DNA from: Gemmobacter nectariphilus DSM 15620
Lineage (GTDB): Bacteria > Pseudomonadota > Alphaproteobacteria > Rhodobacterales > Rhodobacteraceae
Length of the DNA stretch: 64,000 nt
Assembly (NCBI RefSeq): GCF_000429765.1
Contig: NZ_AUCM01000005.1
Location: forward strand, 186,001-250,000
Reading direction: 5' to 3'
This document shows positions 15,646 through 25,077 of the stretch, one piece after another. Under the pieces are notes generated by a model. It was not told the DNA's origin, did not search any database, and saw only the letters and a program-made list of their open reading frames with translations. A program made the translations under genes and the position numbers. Position 1 is the stretch's first letter. The number at the start of each line of letters is the position of its first letter.

Positions 15646-17247
15646 TTACTCCATCGTGATGGTGCCGAAGTTCTGATACCAGTTCTGCGCCTGGACAAAG
15701 CCCTTGACCTTGGGGCTCAGCGCGCGCGGTGCCACGTCATGCGTGACCATCAGGAACAGCGCATCGTTCACGAACTTCTCATGCGTCTTTTGCAGCACCT
15801 TGGTCTGTTCGACCGGATCAAAGGTGGTGCGGATCGCCTTGAAATTCTCCTCCATCTCGGGATCGCAATAATGGCCCCAGTTGGTGCCGTTCGGCGCGAT
15901 CAGATCACAGCTCAGGTGCCGGATCAGCCCGGTAAAGGGATCCTGGATGAAGTAGGTGAAGTTGATCGAATGCGCGCCCTGGCTCGACTCGGATGCTGCG
16001 CCGGCCCGCCAGATGTTGATCATGGTGTTCCATTCCACCACGACGAATTCAACGTCGATCCAGGCCTCGGCAAGGCTTTGCTGGACGAACTCGTTCATCG
16101 GCAGCGGCAGCATCTGGCCCGACCCCGACGGCGAGATCAGCGCCTTGACCGCAAGCCGCTTGTCGGGGCCGTATCCGGCCTCGGTCATCAGGGCCTTGGC
16201 GGCATCAAGGTCGTATTTCACCTTGAACGTCGGATTTCCGAACCAGGCCGAACCCGGCGGCAGGAAGCCTTCGGCCGGAACCATCAGCCCGCCCAGCAGG
16301 GTCTTCATGCCTTCGCGGTCGATGGCCAGGTTTGCCGCCTTGCGCACGCGGATGTCATTCCAGGGCGAGCCTTCCAGACGCGACAGGTGCCAGGTCCAGT
16401 TGTGCGGCAAGGTGTTCGAGACGATCTTGAACCCGTTGCCTTCCAGCGCGGGGATCACGTCGGGCGCGGGGGCCTCGATCCAGTCGACCTGCCCCGACAT
16501 CAGCGCGGCCGAACGGGCGTTGGGTTCGGGCAGCGGGATCAGCACCAGCTTGTCCAGCTTGGGCACGCGGGTCGGGTCCCAATAGCCGGCAAAGGGGGTC
16601 AGCTCCGCCCGCTCGCGCGGCACGAAGCTTTGCATGATCCACGGGCCGGTGCCCGAGGGCGCCTGTGCGACGGCATCCCAGCTTTTTCCCTTGGCTTCCC
16701 AGTTGGCAGGCGAGGACATCAGGATCCAGGCCAGCTGATAGGGCAGCGTGGCGTCGGGCGTCTTGGTGACGATTTCCAGCGTGTATTTGTCGACCACGCG
16801 ATAGCTGGCAACGGCCGGGATCCGCGACTTGCCCTGTGCGGCCTGGCGCGGATCGTATTGTTCGGACTTGTCGTTCAACAGCTTGTCAAAGTTCCACACC
16901 GCGGCGGCTGCGTCGAACTCGGACCCGTCGTGGAACTTGGCGCCCTGACGAAGCTTGAAGGTCCAGGTCAGCTGGTCGGCGCCCACGCCCCATTCCGTCG
17001 CAAGGCCGGGGATCAGCCCCGACGGCTTGTCGGCCGAGGTCAGATCCCAGTTGATCAGCGCGTCATAGACCGTATAGCCCATGAAGCGCATCCCCTCGCC
17101 GCCCTGATCGGTCTGGCCGGTGGTCAGCGGAATGTCCGATGCGGTCATGCCCACGCGCAAGGTGCCCTGTGCCAGCGCCGGCGCGGCGGCAAGTGCGGCC
17201 GTGATGGCCAGCCCCCGTGCGCCCCAGATCAGTCGTTCGAATTTCAT
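15646..17247 (-). CDS. ABC transporter substrate-binding protein, family 5 (533 aa)
   Basis: This is the periplasmic receptor of the oligopeptide-type transporter. The ATG at 17247 opens a signal peptide (KFERLIWGARGLAITAALAA, then AALAQG) with cleavage after ALAQ. The SBP_bac_5 fold shows the usual segments LRQGAKFHDGSEFDAAAAVW, RKAANLAIDREGMKTLLGG and a C-terminal NWYQNFGTITME. It is the first gene of the operon. Family members bind peptides, nickel, opines or other small amphipathic compounds; the downstream enzymes argue here for an amino acid derivative. Confidence 0.92.
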   Translation of the reverse strand: MKFERLIWGARGLAITAALAAAPALAQGTLRVGMTASDIPLTTGQTDQGGEGMRFMGYTVYDALINWDLTSADKPSGLIPGLATEWGVGADQLTWTFKLRQGAKFHDGSEFDAAAAVWNFDKLLNDKSEQYDPRQAAQGKSRIPAVASYRVVDKYTLEIVTKTPDATLPYQLAWILMSSPANWEAKGKSWDAVAQAPSGTGPWIMQSFVPRERAELTPFAGYWDPTRVPKLDKLVLIPLPEPNARSAALMSGQVDWIEAPAPDVIPALEGNGFKIVSNTLPHNWTWHLSRLEGSPWNDIRVRKAANLAIDREGMKTLLGGLMVPAEGFLPPGSAWFGNPTFKVKYDLDAAKALMTEAGYGPDKRLAVKALISPSGSGQMLPLPMNEFVQQSLAEAWIDVEFVVVEWNTMINIWRAGAASESSQGAHSINFTYFIQDPFTGLIRHLSCDLIAPNGTNWGHYCDPEMEENFKAIRTTFDPVEQTKVLQKTHEKFVNDALFLMVTHDVAPRALSPKVKGFVQAQNWYQNFGTITME

Positions 17248-17586
17248 TGCGGATTGCCCCCTGTCCTGTTCCGTGTCTTGCAGGTGCCGCCTTTGGGTCT
17301 GCGGCTTTCGTGCAGGAACAAGAAAACACCGGCGCAGGCGGCCTCGGGCGGAAATCATGCCGCAGCGCAACATTATTGTTTGCAATCGCAGAAAACGCCC
17401 AATCTGCGTTCGGATCTGCGGTTTTTGGCGGTTTATTGGGCACCGCCCGTCGCGAATGACAGGGCCCCGGCTGTCGGTGAGCGGCGTTCTTGACGGCTTG
17501 GCCCTGACGCGGTTTCCCGAACCTGGCGCGCTCTGCGTCCGACCCTGTCACCTTGCTGCGCTGCGGCGCCCATTCACCGAGGCTTG
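17248..17586. other. Divergent regulatory region of the transport/racemase cluster
   Basis: The 339 bases hold no supported gene. They separate the leftward transporter operon from the rightward racemase gene and must contain both promoters. The segment near 17365-17385 (CAACATTATTGTTTGC) is AT-rich and imperfectly symmetric, and is the best candidate for an operator or promoter. No regulator gene adjoins the region. Confidence 0.45.
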
Positions 17587-18228
17587 ATGAAACCCGTCCT
17601 GCTGATGAACCCCAACAGCAACGCGCAGACGACCAGGGTGATGTGCGCCATTGCGGCCACCGCGCTGCCGATCCCCCCCGATGGATGGACGGCCCCGTCC
17701 GGCCCGCCGCTGATCTCGACCCCCGAGGATCTGGCCCGCGCCGCCCTGCTGGTCGCGGCGGAAACGCCGTGGCCGGACCTTGGCGCCGTCATCGTGTCGG
17801 CCTTTGGCGATCCAGGGGCCGACGGGTTGCAGGCGCGGCTGCCTTGCCCGGTGGTCGGCATCGGCGCGGCCAGCGCGCGGGCGGCATCTGCCGCTGGTGC
17901 GGCCTTTGCGGTGGCGACCACGACCCCGGCACTGGCCCCGCTGATCGACAGCCTGATGCGCGCCAAGGGGTCTGCCGGGCACTACCTGGGCTGTTTCCTG
18001 GCACAGGGCGATCCGCTGGCGTTGATGCAAGATCCCGAGGCACTGGACAGCGCCTTGCTGGACACGATACGCCGCGCAGCAGCTGCCGGGGCGGCGCATG
18101 TCATCATCGGCGGCGGCCCCTTGGGCGCTGCGGCCGAGCGTTTGCGCCCCCGCGCGCCGGTGCGCCTGTTCAACCCGATCCTTTGCGCCGCGCAGGAAGT
18201 CGCGGCCCATCTTCAGGAGACGCCATGA
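17587..18228 (+). CDS. Aspartate/glutamate/hydantoin racemase-family protein lacking both usual cysteines (213 aa)
   Basis: The fold is clear from KPVLLMNPNSNAQTTRVM at the start, the central GAVIVSAFGDPGADGL and the late VIIGGGPLGAAAERL. In hydantoin racemases the two catalytic cysteines lie in CFGDPG and in a VLGCAGM-like motif. Here they are replaced by Ala72 and Gly176. A cofactor-independent racemisation by the usual two-thiol mechanism is therefore unlikely, so the protein may be a repurposed relative. The ATG at 17587 follows a TTG by one codon. Its stop overlaps the next gene by ATGA. Confidence 0.8.
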   Translation: MKPVLLMNPNSNAQTTRVMCAIAATALPIPPDGWTAPSGPPLISTPEDLARAALLVAAETPWPDLGAVIVSAFGDPGADGLQARLPCPVVGIGAASARAASAAGAAFAVATTTPALAPLIDSLMRAKGSAGHYLGCFLAQGDPLALMQDPEALDSALLDTIRRAAAAGAAHVIIGGGPLGAAAERLRPRAPVRLFNPILCAAQEVAAHLQETP

Positions 18229-18947
18229 CCGACCCCCAGACCCTTGCCGCCGCGCTGATCGAGGCGCACAGGACCGGCACCCGCGTTGAAGCCCCGGTCC
18301 TGCCGCTGTCGCGGGACCAGGCGCTTTCGGTGCAAGCCGCCGTCATGGCCGCGCTTGGGCCGGTCGCGGGCTTCAAGGTCGCGCGGGTCGCGGGGGGCGC
18401 ACCGATCCTGGCCCCGATCCCGGCATGTCATCGCATCAACGATGGCGGCACACGCACGGTGCGCGACCGGGTCGGGGTCGAGCTGGAGGTCGGGTTCGAG
18501 CTGATCGCCCCCTTGCCGGCTGGCGATCTGCCGACCGATCTTGCGGCCTTTTTCCGGCCCTGCGTGGTGCTGGAACTGGTCGACACACGGCTGTCCGGTC
18601 CTGCTGCGGACGATCCGGCGATGAAGCTGGCCGATCTTCAGGTCAACGCCGGTCTGGTGGTGGGCGGGGGTCTGTCCGATTGGGACGGGTCGGACTTTGG
18701 CACCGTGACCGGCGCGTTGCGGGTCGGGGATCAGGTGGTGCTGGATGGCCCGGCAACGGTGCCCGGCGGCTCGGCGCTGGCCAATCTGGCCTTGCTGGTG
18801 GCCAATGTCGGGGACCATTGCGGCGGCCTGCAGCCCGGTCAGGTGGTGATCACCGGATCGCTGTGCGGCCTGCCCTGGTTCGGGCCGGGCCATGCCGTCG
18901 CGGGCCAGATCGCAGGGCTTGGCCAGGTCGCCCTTACGCTGGCCTGA
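18225..18947 (+). CDS. 2-keto-4-pentenoate hydratase-like (FAH-fold) protein (240 aa)
   Basis: The protein aligns with the hydratase/decarboxylase family: GPVAGFKVARVAGGAPILAP at the N-terminus, GVELEVGFELIAPLP with metal-binding glutamates, then the AGLVVGGGLSDW and ITGSLCGLPWFGPGH strands. Members hydrate 2-oxopent-4-enoate or act on related keto acids with a divalent metal. It is co-translated with the racemase homologue and may process a keto acid made in the pathway. The last 14 bases overlap the convergent amidase gene. Confidence 0.82.
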   Translation: MTDPQTLAAALIEAHRTGTRVEAPVLPLSRDQALSVQAAVMAALGPVAGFKVARVAGGAPILAPIPACHRINDGGTRTVRDRVGVELEVGFELIAPLPAGDLPTDLAAFFRPCVVLELVDTRLSGPAADDPAMKLADLQVNAGLVVGGGLSDWDGSDFGTVTGALRVGDQVVLDGPATVPGGSALANLALLVANVGDHCGGLQPGQVVITGSLCGLPWFGPGHAVAGQIAGLGQVALTLA

Positions 18948-20283
18948 GCGCAAGATCCGGCCAGCGAAACCTTGGGGCAAGCGGCGCCAGCATGTCCATC
19001 AGCGCGGTTTCCGACCCCATGGGGCCGACAATCTGCATGCCCACCGGCAGGCCTGCCGAACGCTGCGCCGGAAAGGCCAGCGCAGGCAGGCCCGCCGCAT
19101 TCACCCAGCCGGTATAGACCGCATGCCCTCGTGGTCCGACCGGCTGGCCGTCGATCACGGCCGGGTGGCTTTCATCGGCTGGCCAGGGATGCGCGGCCGA
19201 ACAGGGCATCAGGACCGCATCATGGCCCCAAAGCCCCCGCGCCTCCTCGCGCAAGCGAAACACCGCATCGAGGACCGCATGGAAGGCCGGGGCGGCCACA
19301 GCTGCACCGCGCGCTGCCATGTCCCGATACTTCGGGGCCGCGGCCTCTGCGAGTTCGGGATCGGCGGCGAAACAGGCGGCCAGCCCGACTTCGGCAATGG
19401 TGCGCCAGCCGGCATTCAGCGGCGCCATTTCCAGCGGCAGCGGACCAACGGTCACGTCATGCCCGGCGCGCCGCAGCGCCTCGACCGTTTCGGCAAAGGC
19501 CGTGCGGATGTCCGGATCGCACGGGGCATCGGCCAGCGCGGCAACCGCCAGAATGCGCGCGGGCCGCGCCATCACAGGGCGGTCAGGCTGGCCGGTCAGC
19601 ACGCTGTGCAGAAGGCGGATGTCGCGCAAGGACCGGGCGACGGGGCCGGCGACCTCGAAATCCAGCAGCACCTGCGGCAGGCCACCCCCGCGCGCCACCG
19701 TGCCGATCCCCGGCTTCAGACCATAAAGCCCGCAATAGCCCGCAGGCCGCCGGATCGAGCCGCCACCATCGGTTGCCAGCCCCGCAAAAGCCATGCCCGA
19801 GGCCACGGCCGCCACGACGCCGCCCGACGACCCGCCCGGCGTAAGGCGCGGATCGAACGGATTGCGCGTTGTGCCAAAGGTCAAGTTGGCGGTGAACCCC
19901 TCGACCGCGAATTCCGGCGTATTGCCCTTGCCGACCACCAGCGCCCCTGCAGCCCGCAGCATGGCGACGGGGCGCTCGTCCTGCGCAGCCATGCGGCGGG
20001 CCAGCGCGGCATTGCCCCAGGCGGCGGGCAGACCGGCGCTGACCAGATTGTCCTTTACGATCAGCGGCACACCATCCAGCGGCCCGCAAGGCGCCCCGGC
20101 CTGCCAGCGGCGCGTGGCCGCCTGCGCCTCGGCCAACAGCGTATCGGACAGCGCCGAAACGGCATTGAGGACAGGATCAAGCGCCGCGATCTGCGCAAGG
20201 GTCGCCTCGGCCAGCGCAAGGGGGGTCGTCTGCCCGCTGGCAAAGGCTGCGACCAGCTCGCAGGCGTCATCCTGTGCGATCAT
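18934..20283 (-). CDS. Amidase-signature family hydrolase (449 aa)
   Basis: The Ser-cis-Ser-Lys triad is visible: Lys77 in PLIVKDNL, Ser152 in PGGSSGGVVAAVAS and Ser176 in DGGGSIRRPAG. Length and the GLYGLKPGIGTV and EVAGPVARSLRDI segments are typical of GatA/AtzF-like amidases. The substrate is unknown. It lies convergent to the racemase and hydratase genes and may cleave an amide or ureide of the same catabolic route, or be independent. It is not GatA, because no gatB or gatC is adjacent. Confidence 0.9.
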   Translation of the reverse strand: MIAQDDACELVAAFASGQTTPLALAEATLAQIAALDPVLNAVSALSDTLLAEAQAATRRWQAGAPCGPLDGVPLIVKDNLVSAGLPAAWGNAALARRMAAQDERPVAMLRAAGALVVGKGNTPEFAVEGFTANLTFGTTRNPFDPRLTPGGSSGGVVAAVASGMAFAGLATDGGGSIRRPAGYCGLYGLKPGIGTVARGGGLPQVLLDFEVAGPVARSLRDIRLLHSVLTGQPDRPVMARPARILAVAALADAPCDPDIRTAFAETVEALRRAGHDVTVGPLPLEMAPLNAGWRTIAEVGLAACFAADPELAEAAAPKYRDMAARGAAVAAPAFHAVLDAVFRLREEARGLWGHDAVLMPCSAAHPWPADESHPAVIDGQPVGPRGHAVYTGWVNAAGLPALAFPAQRSAGLPVGMQIVGPMGSETALMDMLAPLAPRFRWPDLALRPA

Positions 20284-20537
20284 CCGCGATCCCGGTCATC
20301 GGTCTGCAAGGGTGGTCCGCAGGACAGCACGCCCACCGACCGGGCACAAGCCGACGCGGGCGGGCGCCCCGCGATCCGGCGCCGCGCTGGTCAGGAATGC
20401 GGCAAGGCTGCGCCATCAGCCCACCGGCGCAGCAGACTTGTCCCGGCGTGGCGACACAGGCCCCCAAGGCCGGACCAAGCCTTGACGCTGCGATCACATC
20501 GTCTACCCTTGGCGCAATCTTGCGCAAAGGAGCCCGC

Positions 20538-20783
20538 ATGACCCAGCGACTGCATCTCGTGTTCGGGGGCGAGCTGGTAAACCCCGGCAGCACCGAGTTC
20601 CGCAATGTCGACGATATCCACATCGTCGGCATGTTCCCCGACTATGCCAGCGCCTTCAAGGCCTGGAAGGCCGAGGCGCAGCGGACCGTCGACAATGCCC
20701 ACATGCGGTATTTCATCGCCCACCTGCACCGGCTGCACGACGAGGCGCAGCCGACCGGCGCCACCTCGGAACTTGGCGGCTGA
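20538..20783 (+). CDS. DUF4170 family protein (81 aa)
   Basis: A small soluble protein starting MTQRLHLVFGGELVNPGSTEF and containing FPDYASAFKAWKAEAQRTVD, which is the DUF4170 pattern. In Rhodobacterales it usually precedes the Kdo transferase gene and its role is unknown. The ATG at 20538 follows CAAAGGAGCCC. Its 18-base distance to waaA and its conserved linkage suggest a link to lipid A or outer-membrane assembly. Confidence 0.88.
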   Translation: MTQRLHLVFGGELVNPGSTEFRNVDDIHIVGMFPDYASAFKAWKAEAQRTVDNAHMRYFIAHLHRLHDEAQPTGATSELGG

Positions 20784-20801
20784 TCGGGCAGGACGGGTCC
20801 G

Positions 20802-21995
20802 GTGTTGCCTCTTGGACTGCGGCTGTTCCGTGCGCTGCATCGTGACGCGGAAGACCCGGGGCAACCCGACTGGCCCGCCCGGCCGGCGGGGCGGGTGGCC
20901 TGGTTGCACGCGCCTGCACCGCAGGCAGCGCGCGGGCTGGGGCCTCTGGCCTGCGGGCTGACCGAACGCGGGCTGGTGGACGCTGTCGTCGTCACCTGTC
21001 CCGGTCTGGGCGACTGCCCCGGCGGCCACACCATCGCGCCGCCGCCTGACCGGGCTGCTGCGGTCGCGGCCTTTTTCGATCACTGGCGCCCCGATCTGGG
21101 GATCTGGGCCGATGGCGTCCTGCGCCCCGTCCTGCTGCACATGGCGGCCGAGCGCGGCGTGCCGATGCTGCTGGTGGATGGCCGGGCCCCCGATTTGCCC
21201 GGCCCGCGCTGGTGCCACCGGCTGATGCCCGGCATCATGCGCCCCTTCCGCCAGGTTCTGGTGCAAGATCCGGTGGCGCAGCGCCTGTTCCATCGCGCCG
21301 GGGCGCCGTCGGGCATCATCCAGGTGACAGGGCCGCTGGAAGTGCCCTCGCGCATCCAGCCGGTGAACGAGCCCGAACGCGCCGCCCTTGCGCGCACGCT
21401 GGGCACCCGGCCGGTCTGGCTGGCTGTCGGCGTGCCCGAGGCCGAGGATGACACGATCGCCGCCGCGCATCTGTCGGCCCTGCGCAGCGCCCATCGGCTG
21501 CTTCTGGTGCTGGTGCCCGACAGCCCCGCGCGCGCCGATGCGCTGGCCGAACGGCTGAACGGGGAATTCGGGCTGGAATGCGCCCGCCGCTCGCTGGACG
21601 AGGAACCGGGCGAAGAGACACAGGTCTACCTGGCGGATACCGAGGGCGAGATGGGCCTGTGGTATCGCCTGGCCCCCATGACATGGTGCGGCGGCACCCT
21701 GTCCGGCCCCGGCCCCTTGCGTCACCCGTTCGAGGCTGCGGCCATGGGATCGGCCATCATCCACGGCCCGGAAACCGGCACCGAGACCGAGAATTTCGCC
21801 CGCCTGCGCCGCGCGGGCGGCAGCCGTCTGGTGCGGGTTCCCGCCGATCTGGGCGAGGCGGTGGGCGATCTGCTGGCGGCCGACCGCTGCGCGCGTCTTG
21901 CGCAGGCGGCCTGGGGCGTTGCCTCGGCGGGGGCGGATGCGACGAACCTTGCGCTTGACCTTGCGGCCGATCTGCTCAGGGCGCCCAAGGCATGA
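20802..21995 (+). CDS. waaA: Divergent Kdo transferase (3-deoxy-D-manno-octulosonic acid transferase) (397 aa)
   Basis: The position between DUF4170 and lpxK and the GT-B architecture identify this as the WaaA-type enzyme that adds Kdo to lipid IVA. The N-terminal domain has the shortened [16 protein letters not shown] in place of the usual WIHAASVGE-like motif, so the catalytic Glu is not present at its expected place. The ETELWP-like motif reads IWADGVLRP. The C-terminal donor-site region [20 protein letters not shown] ... [12 protein letters not shown] is recognisable. GTG at 20802 is the start. Either this lineage uses other residues or activity has changed. Confidence 0.8.
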   Translation: MLPLGLRLFRALHRDAEDPGQPDWPARPAGRVAWLHAPAPQAARGLGPLACGLTERGLVDAVVVTCPGLGDCPGGHTIAPPPDRAAAVAAFFDHWRPDLGIWADGVLRPVLLHMAAERGVPMLLVDGRAPDLPGPRWCHRLMPGIMRPFRQVLVQDPVAQRLFHRAGAPSGIIQVTGPLEVPSRIQPVNEPERAALARTLGTRPVWLAVGVPEAEDDTIAAAHLSALRSAHRLLLVLVPDSPARADALAERLNGEFGLECARRSLDEEPGEETQVYLADTEGEMGLWYRLAPMTWCGGTLSGPGPLRHPFEAAAMGSAIIHGPETGTETENFARLRRAGGSRLVRVPADLGEAVGDLLAADRCARLAQAAWGVASAGADATNLALDLAADLLRAPKA

Positions 21996-22996
21996 GCCAC
22001 GCCCCCGCCTTCTGGTTCAACCCGCCGGACCGGCCCGGATGGCAGGCCCGGTTGCTGGCGCCGCTGGGGGTGATCTATGCGGCGGCCACGGCGCGGCGGC
22101 TGGCGCGGGGCGGGCCCGGGTATCGGGCAAAGGTGCCGGTGATCTGCATTGGCAACCTCAATGCCGGGGGCACCGGCAAGACGCCAACCGCGATTCTGCT
22201 GGCCGAACGGCTGGCGGCGCGGGGGCTGAAGGTGGCGGTGGTCAGCCGGGGCCATGGCGGGCGCCTGGCAGGGCCGCTGCGGGTGGACCCGAACGCCCAT
22301 ACGGCGGCGGATGTCGGGGACGAGCCGCTGTTGCTGGCCGCCTTTGCCCGCGCCTATATCGCCCGCGACCGTGCGGCAGGCGTGCAGCTGGCCGAGGCCG
22401 AGGGCGCGCAGGTCGTGCTGCTGGACGACGGGTTCCAGAACCCGTCGGTGGCCAAGGATCTGTCCATCGTCGTCGTCGATGCGGCGCGCGGCTTTGGCAA
22501 CGGGCGCTGCCTGCCGGCCGGTCCGCTGCGCGAGCCGGTGGCGGCCGGGCTGGCCCGCGCCGATCTGCTGCTGACCATTGGGGAACCGGCGGCGCAGGAT
22601 CGGTTCACCGCGCTATGGGGGGCGTCCCTGGGGCCTGTGCCGCGCCAGCGCGCGGTGCTGCGCCCGCTTCGGATGGGCATGGGCTGGCAGGGCGAGCGGG
22701 TGCTGGCCTTTGCCGGGATCGGCCACCCGGAAAAGTTCTTTGCCACCCTTGCCACTGAGGGGGCCGATCTGGTCGGCACCGTGGCGCTGGGGGATCATCA
22801 GCCCTTTGCCCCCGCCCTGCTGACCCGGCTGGAGGGCGAGGCAAAGCTGAAAGGCGCGCAGCTGGTGACGACCGAAAAGGATGCCGTCCGCCTGCCCGCC
22901 GCCTTTCGCCGCAAGGTGCTGACCTTGCCGGTGCGGCTGGTGCCCGACGCCGGCCCCGCCCCGCTGGATGCGGCGCTGGACCGGCTGCTGGCGTGA
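21992..22996 (+). CDS. lpxK: Tetraacyldisaccharide 4'-kinase (334 aa)
   Basis: LpxK phosphorylates the 4' position of the lipid A disaccharide at the inner membrane. The N-terminal hydrophobic region ([20 protein letters not shown]) anchors it. The P-loop is [20 protein letters not shown], followed by the family's [26 protein letters not shown] and [20 protein letters not shown] (acidic pair binding Mg-ATP). The gene overlaps waaA by four bases. Length is normal. Confidence 0.95.
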   Translation: MSHAPAFWFNPPDRPGWQARLLAPLGVIYAAATARRLARGGPGYRAKVPVICIGNLNAGGTGKTPTAILLAERLAARGLKVAVVSRGHGGRLAGPLRVDPNAHTAADVGDEPLLLAAFARAYIARDRAAGVQLAEAEGAQVVLLDDGFQNPSVAKDLSIVVVDAARGFGNGRCLPAGPLREPVAAGLARADLLLTIGEPAAQDRFTALWGASLGPVPRQRAVLRPLRMGMGWQGERVLAFAGIGHPEKFFATLATEGADLVGTVALGDHQPFAPALLTRLEGEAKLKGAQLVTTEKDAVRLPAAFRRKVLTLPVRLVPDAGPAPLDAALDRLLA

Positions 22997-24355
22997 TCAC
23001 TCGCCCAGGTCCTCGGGCAGGATCAGGTTCAGCGTGATGGCGATGGCCGCCGCCGGAAGCAGGCCCGAGGTCAGCAGGATCTGCGCCGTCTGCCCCACAT
23101 GCTGCAGCGCCGAAGGTTCCAGCTGAAGCCCAAGGCCGACCGACAGGGCCGTGGCAAAGATCACCATGTTGCGCCGGTTCCAGCGCACCTCGGACAGCAT
23201 GTTGACGCCCGCCGCGCAGACCATGCCGAACATCACGATCACCCCGCCGCCCAGCACGTTGATCGGCACGGTGTTGATCGCGGCGCCGATCTTGGGGATC
23301 AGGCCGCAGACGATCAGGAACAGCGCACCCACGGTGACGACGTGGCGGCTCATGACCCCGGTCATGGCGATCAGGCCGACATTCTGGCTGAACGAGGTGT
23401 TCGGCAACCCGCCAAAGATGCCCGCAACGGCCGTGCCCGCGCCGTCGGCAAAGGTCGCGCCCGAGATTTCCTTGTCCGTCGCCTCGCGCCCGGCGCCGCC
23501 CTTGGTGATGCCCGACACATCGCCCACCGTCTCGATGGCCGAGATCACCGCCATGAAGCACATGCCCAGAACGATGGCCAGATTGAACTCGAACCCCCAT
23601 TTGAAGGGCATGGGAACCGAGAACCAGCCCGCCCGGTCAATGGCGGTAAAGCTGACCTGCCCCATGGCCAGCGCAACCAGATAGCCGGCCACGATGCCGA
23701 TCAGCACGGCCGCCACGGCCAGAAAGCCGCGGGCAAAGAACTTGACCAGCAAGGTGACGATCACAACGACCAGCGCGGGGGTCCACATGGCAAGGCTGCC
23801 GAATTCCGGTTTGCCCATGCGCGGGGCGCCCCCGGCGGCATACTGGATGCCCACCTTGACCAGCGCGAGCCCGATCATCAGCACGATCAGCCCGGTGACC
23901 AGCGGTGGCAGCGCATGGCGCATGCGGCCGATCACGAAGCCAAGGCAGAAGTGGAACATCCCGCCGATGACGATGCCGGTCATCAGCCCCGCAAGCCCGG
24001 CCGCGCCAAGCCCCGCAACCGCCGGGATCATGATCGGCACAAAGGCGAACGAGGTGCCCTGGACGATCGGCAGCCGCGCCCCGACCGGGCCAAAGCCGAT
24101 CGACTGGAACAGCGTGGCGATGCCGGCGAACAGCATGGACATCTGGATCATGTAGGTCATGTCGGGAAAGCCCAGCGCCCCCTGATCCGATCCAAAGCCG
24201 ATCCCGGCCGCGCCGCAGACGATGATCGCTGGCGTGACATTCGAGACGAACATCGCCAGCACATGCTGGATGCCCAGCGGCACCGCCCGCGCAAGTGGCG
24301 GCATGAAGTCGGGATCGCGCAATTGTGCAGCGGTCCCAAGGCTTGTATCGGCCAT
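22997..24355 (-). CDS. NCS2 family urate/xanthine permease (452 aa)
   Basis: A twelve-to-fourteen-helix nucleobase:cation symporter. The NCS2 signature is GLPNTSFSQNVGLIAMTGVM, and the QH motif is in LGIQHVLAMF. The glutamate-containing helix reads FMAVISAIETVGDVSG. It is the last gene of an operon encoding the steps from hydroxyisourate/allantoin to glyoxylate, so urate (or possibly xanthine or allantoin) is the likely substrate. The stop abuts the lpxK stop with no gap, so the two operons converge. Confidence 0.9.
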   Translation of the reverse strand: MADTSLGTAAQLRDPDFMPPLARAVPLGIQHVLAMFVSNVTPAIIVCGAAGIGFGSDQGALGFPDMTYMIQMSMLFAGIATLFQSIGFGPVGARLPIVQGTSFAFVPIMIPAVAGLGAAGLAGLMTGIVIGGMFHFCLGFVIGRMRHALPPLVTGLIVLMIGLALVKVGIQYAAGGAPRMGKPEFGSLAMWTPALVVVIVTLLVKFFARGFLAVAAVLIGIVAGYLVALAMGQVSFTAIDRAGWFSVPMPFKWGFEFNLAIVLGMCFMAVISAIETVGDVSGITKGGAGREATDKEISGATFADGAGTAVAGIFGGLPNTSFSQNVGLIAMTGVMSRHVVTVGALFLIVCGLIPKIGAAINTVPINVLGGGVIVMFGMVCAAGVNMLSEVRWNRRNMVIFATALSVGLGLQLEPSALQHVGQTAQILLTSGLLPAAAIAITLNLILPEDLGE

Positions 24356-24394
24356 AGGATGGGTTCCTTCCCTGTGGGGGATTGTTTTTGGCCG

Positions 24395-24913
24395 TCACCG
24401 CAGGCCCCCGGTCCCGCGGCCCGGTTGGACCCTACAGGGGGCCAGGACCGTCCACGGCTGGGCGTAGCGGTATTCGTCGATGTTGGGTGTCGGGCCGATC
24501 CGGTCGACCACGGCAAACAGGCCGGGTGCGTGGAGCGGGGTCAGCACCCCGTGCCATGTGCCGCGATGCAGGTTGATGCCCTGCCCCGGCGCGGTCAGAA
24601 AGGCGCGCGGGGTGGCCTGCGGACCATCGGCCACGATCACCAGGAACGGATGCTGGGTCATCGGCAGAAAGGCCTGGCTGCCATCGGGGTGACGCTCGAT
24701 CAGATCGAAGCTGTAGGGCAGCGCACGCGGGCGGGCCTGAAAGATCGAGAGGCCGGCGCGGCCATCTAGGCCGAAGTCCAGCCGCGCGCGATCATGGTGG
24801 CGCTGGCACCAGCCATCATTGATGAGGCGGAAATCGCCGGTGGCATCGAGCACGTCGCCATAGGGCGCGAAGGCGTCAGAGGTCAGGGGGGCTGCGGTGA
24901 TCTGGCGCGTCAT
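24395..24913 (-). CDS. allA: Ureidoglycolate lyase (172 aa)
   Basis: The enzyme releases urea and glyoxylate from ureidoglycolate. The cupin-like AllA fold is clear from LTSDAFAPYGDVLDATGDFRLINDG, SIFQARPRALPYSFDLIERHP, then SQAFLPM and the GINLHRGTWHGVLTPL motif. Length is typical. It is the third of four ureide genes read leftwards; an extragenic repeat copy separates it from the aminohydrolase gene upstream. Glyoxylate formed here meets that made by the glycolate oxidase encoded 32 kb away. Confidence 0.94.
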   Translation of the reverse strand: MTRQITAAPLTSDAFAPYGDVLDATGDFRLINDGWCQRHHDRARLDFGLDGRAGLSIFQARPRALPYSFDLIERHPDGSQAFLPMTQHPFLVIVADGPQATPRAFLTAPGQGINLHRGTWHGVLTPLHAPGLFAVVDRIGPTPNIDEYRYAQPWTVLAPCRVQPGRGTGGLR

Positions 24914-24940
24914 GGTCTGATGATCCGCTTGTGGCGGGCG

Positions 24941-24992
24941 CCGGGGGTTTCACACCCCCGGACCCCCGTGGGGTATTTGGAAAAAGGCAAAG
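24941..24992 (+). repeat. Extragenic mosaic repeat, copy 1 (hairpin plus core)
   Basis: CCGGGGGT and ACCCCCGG form a hairpin (24941-24961), followed by the core GTGGGGTATTTGGAAAAAGG (from 24968) and CAAAG. It lies between the allE-like gene and allA, reading against them. Confidence 0.75.
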
Positions 24993-25077
24993 TGGGGCCG
25001 CGTGGGGCAGGCAGGTCGGCCCCGCGCGGATGGAGCGTAGAGAAAACCGGGCCGCGCCAAAGGGGCGGGCCGCCAGA

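Noticed and set aside
15739-17493. 584-codon plus-strand frame
   Set aside because: It is antisense to the binding-protein gene and has no domain.
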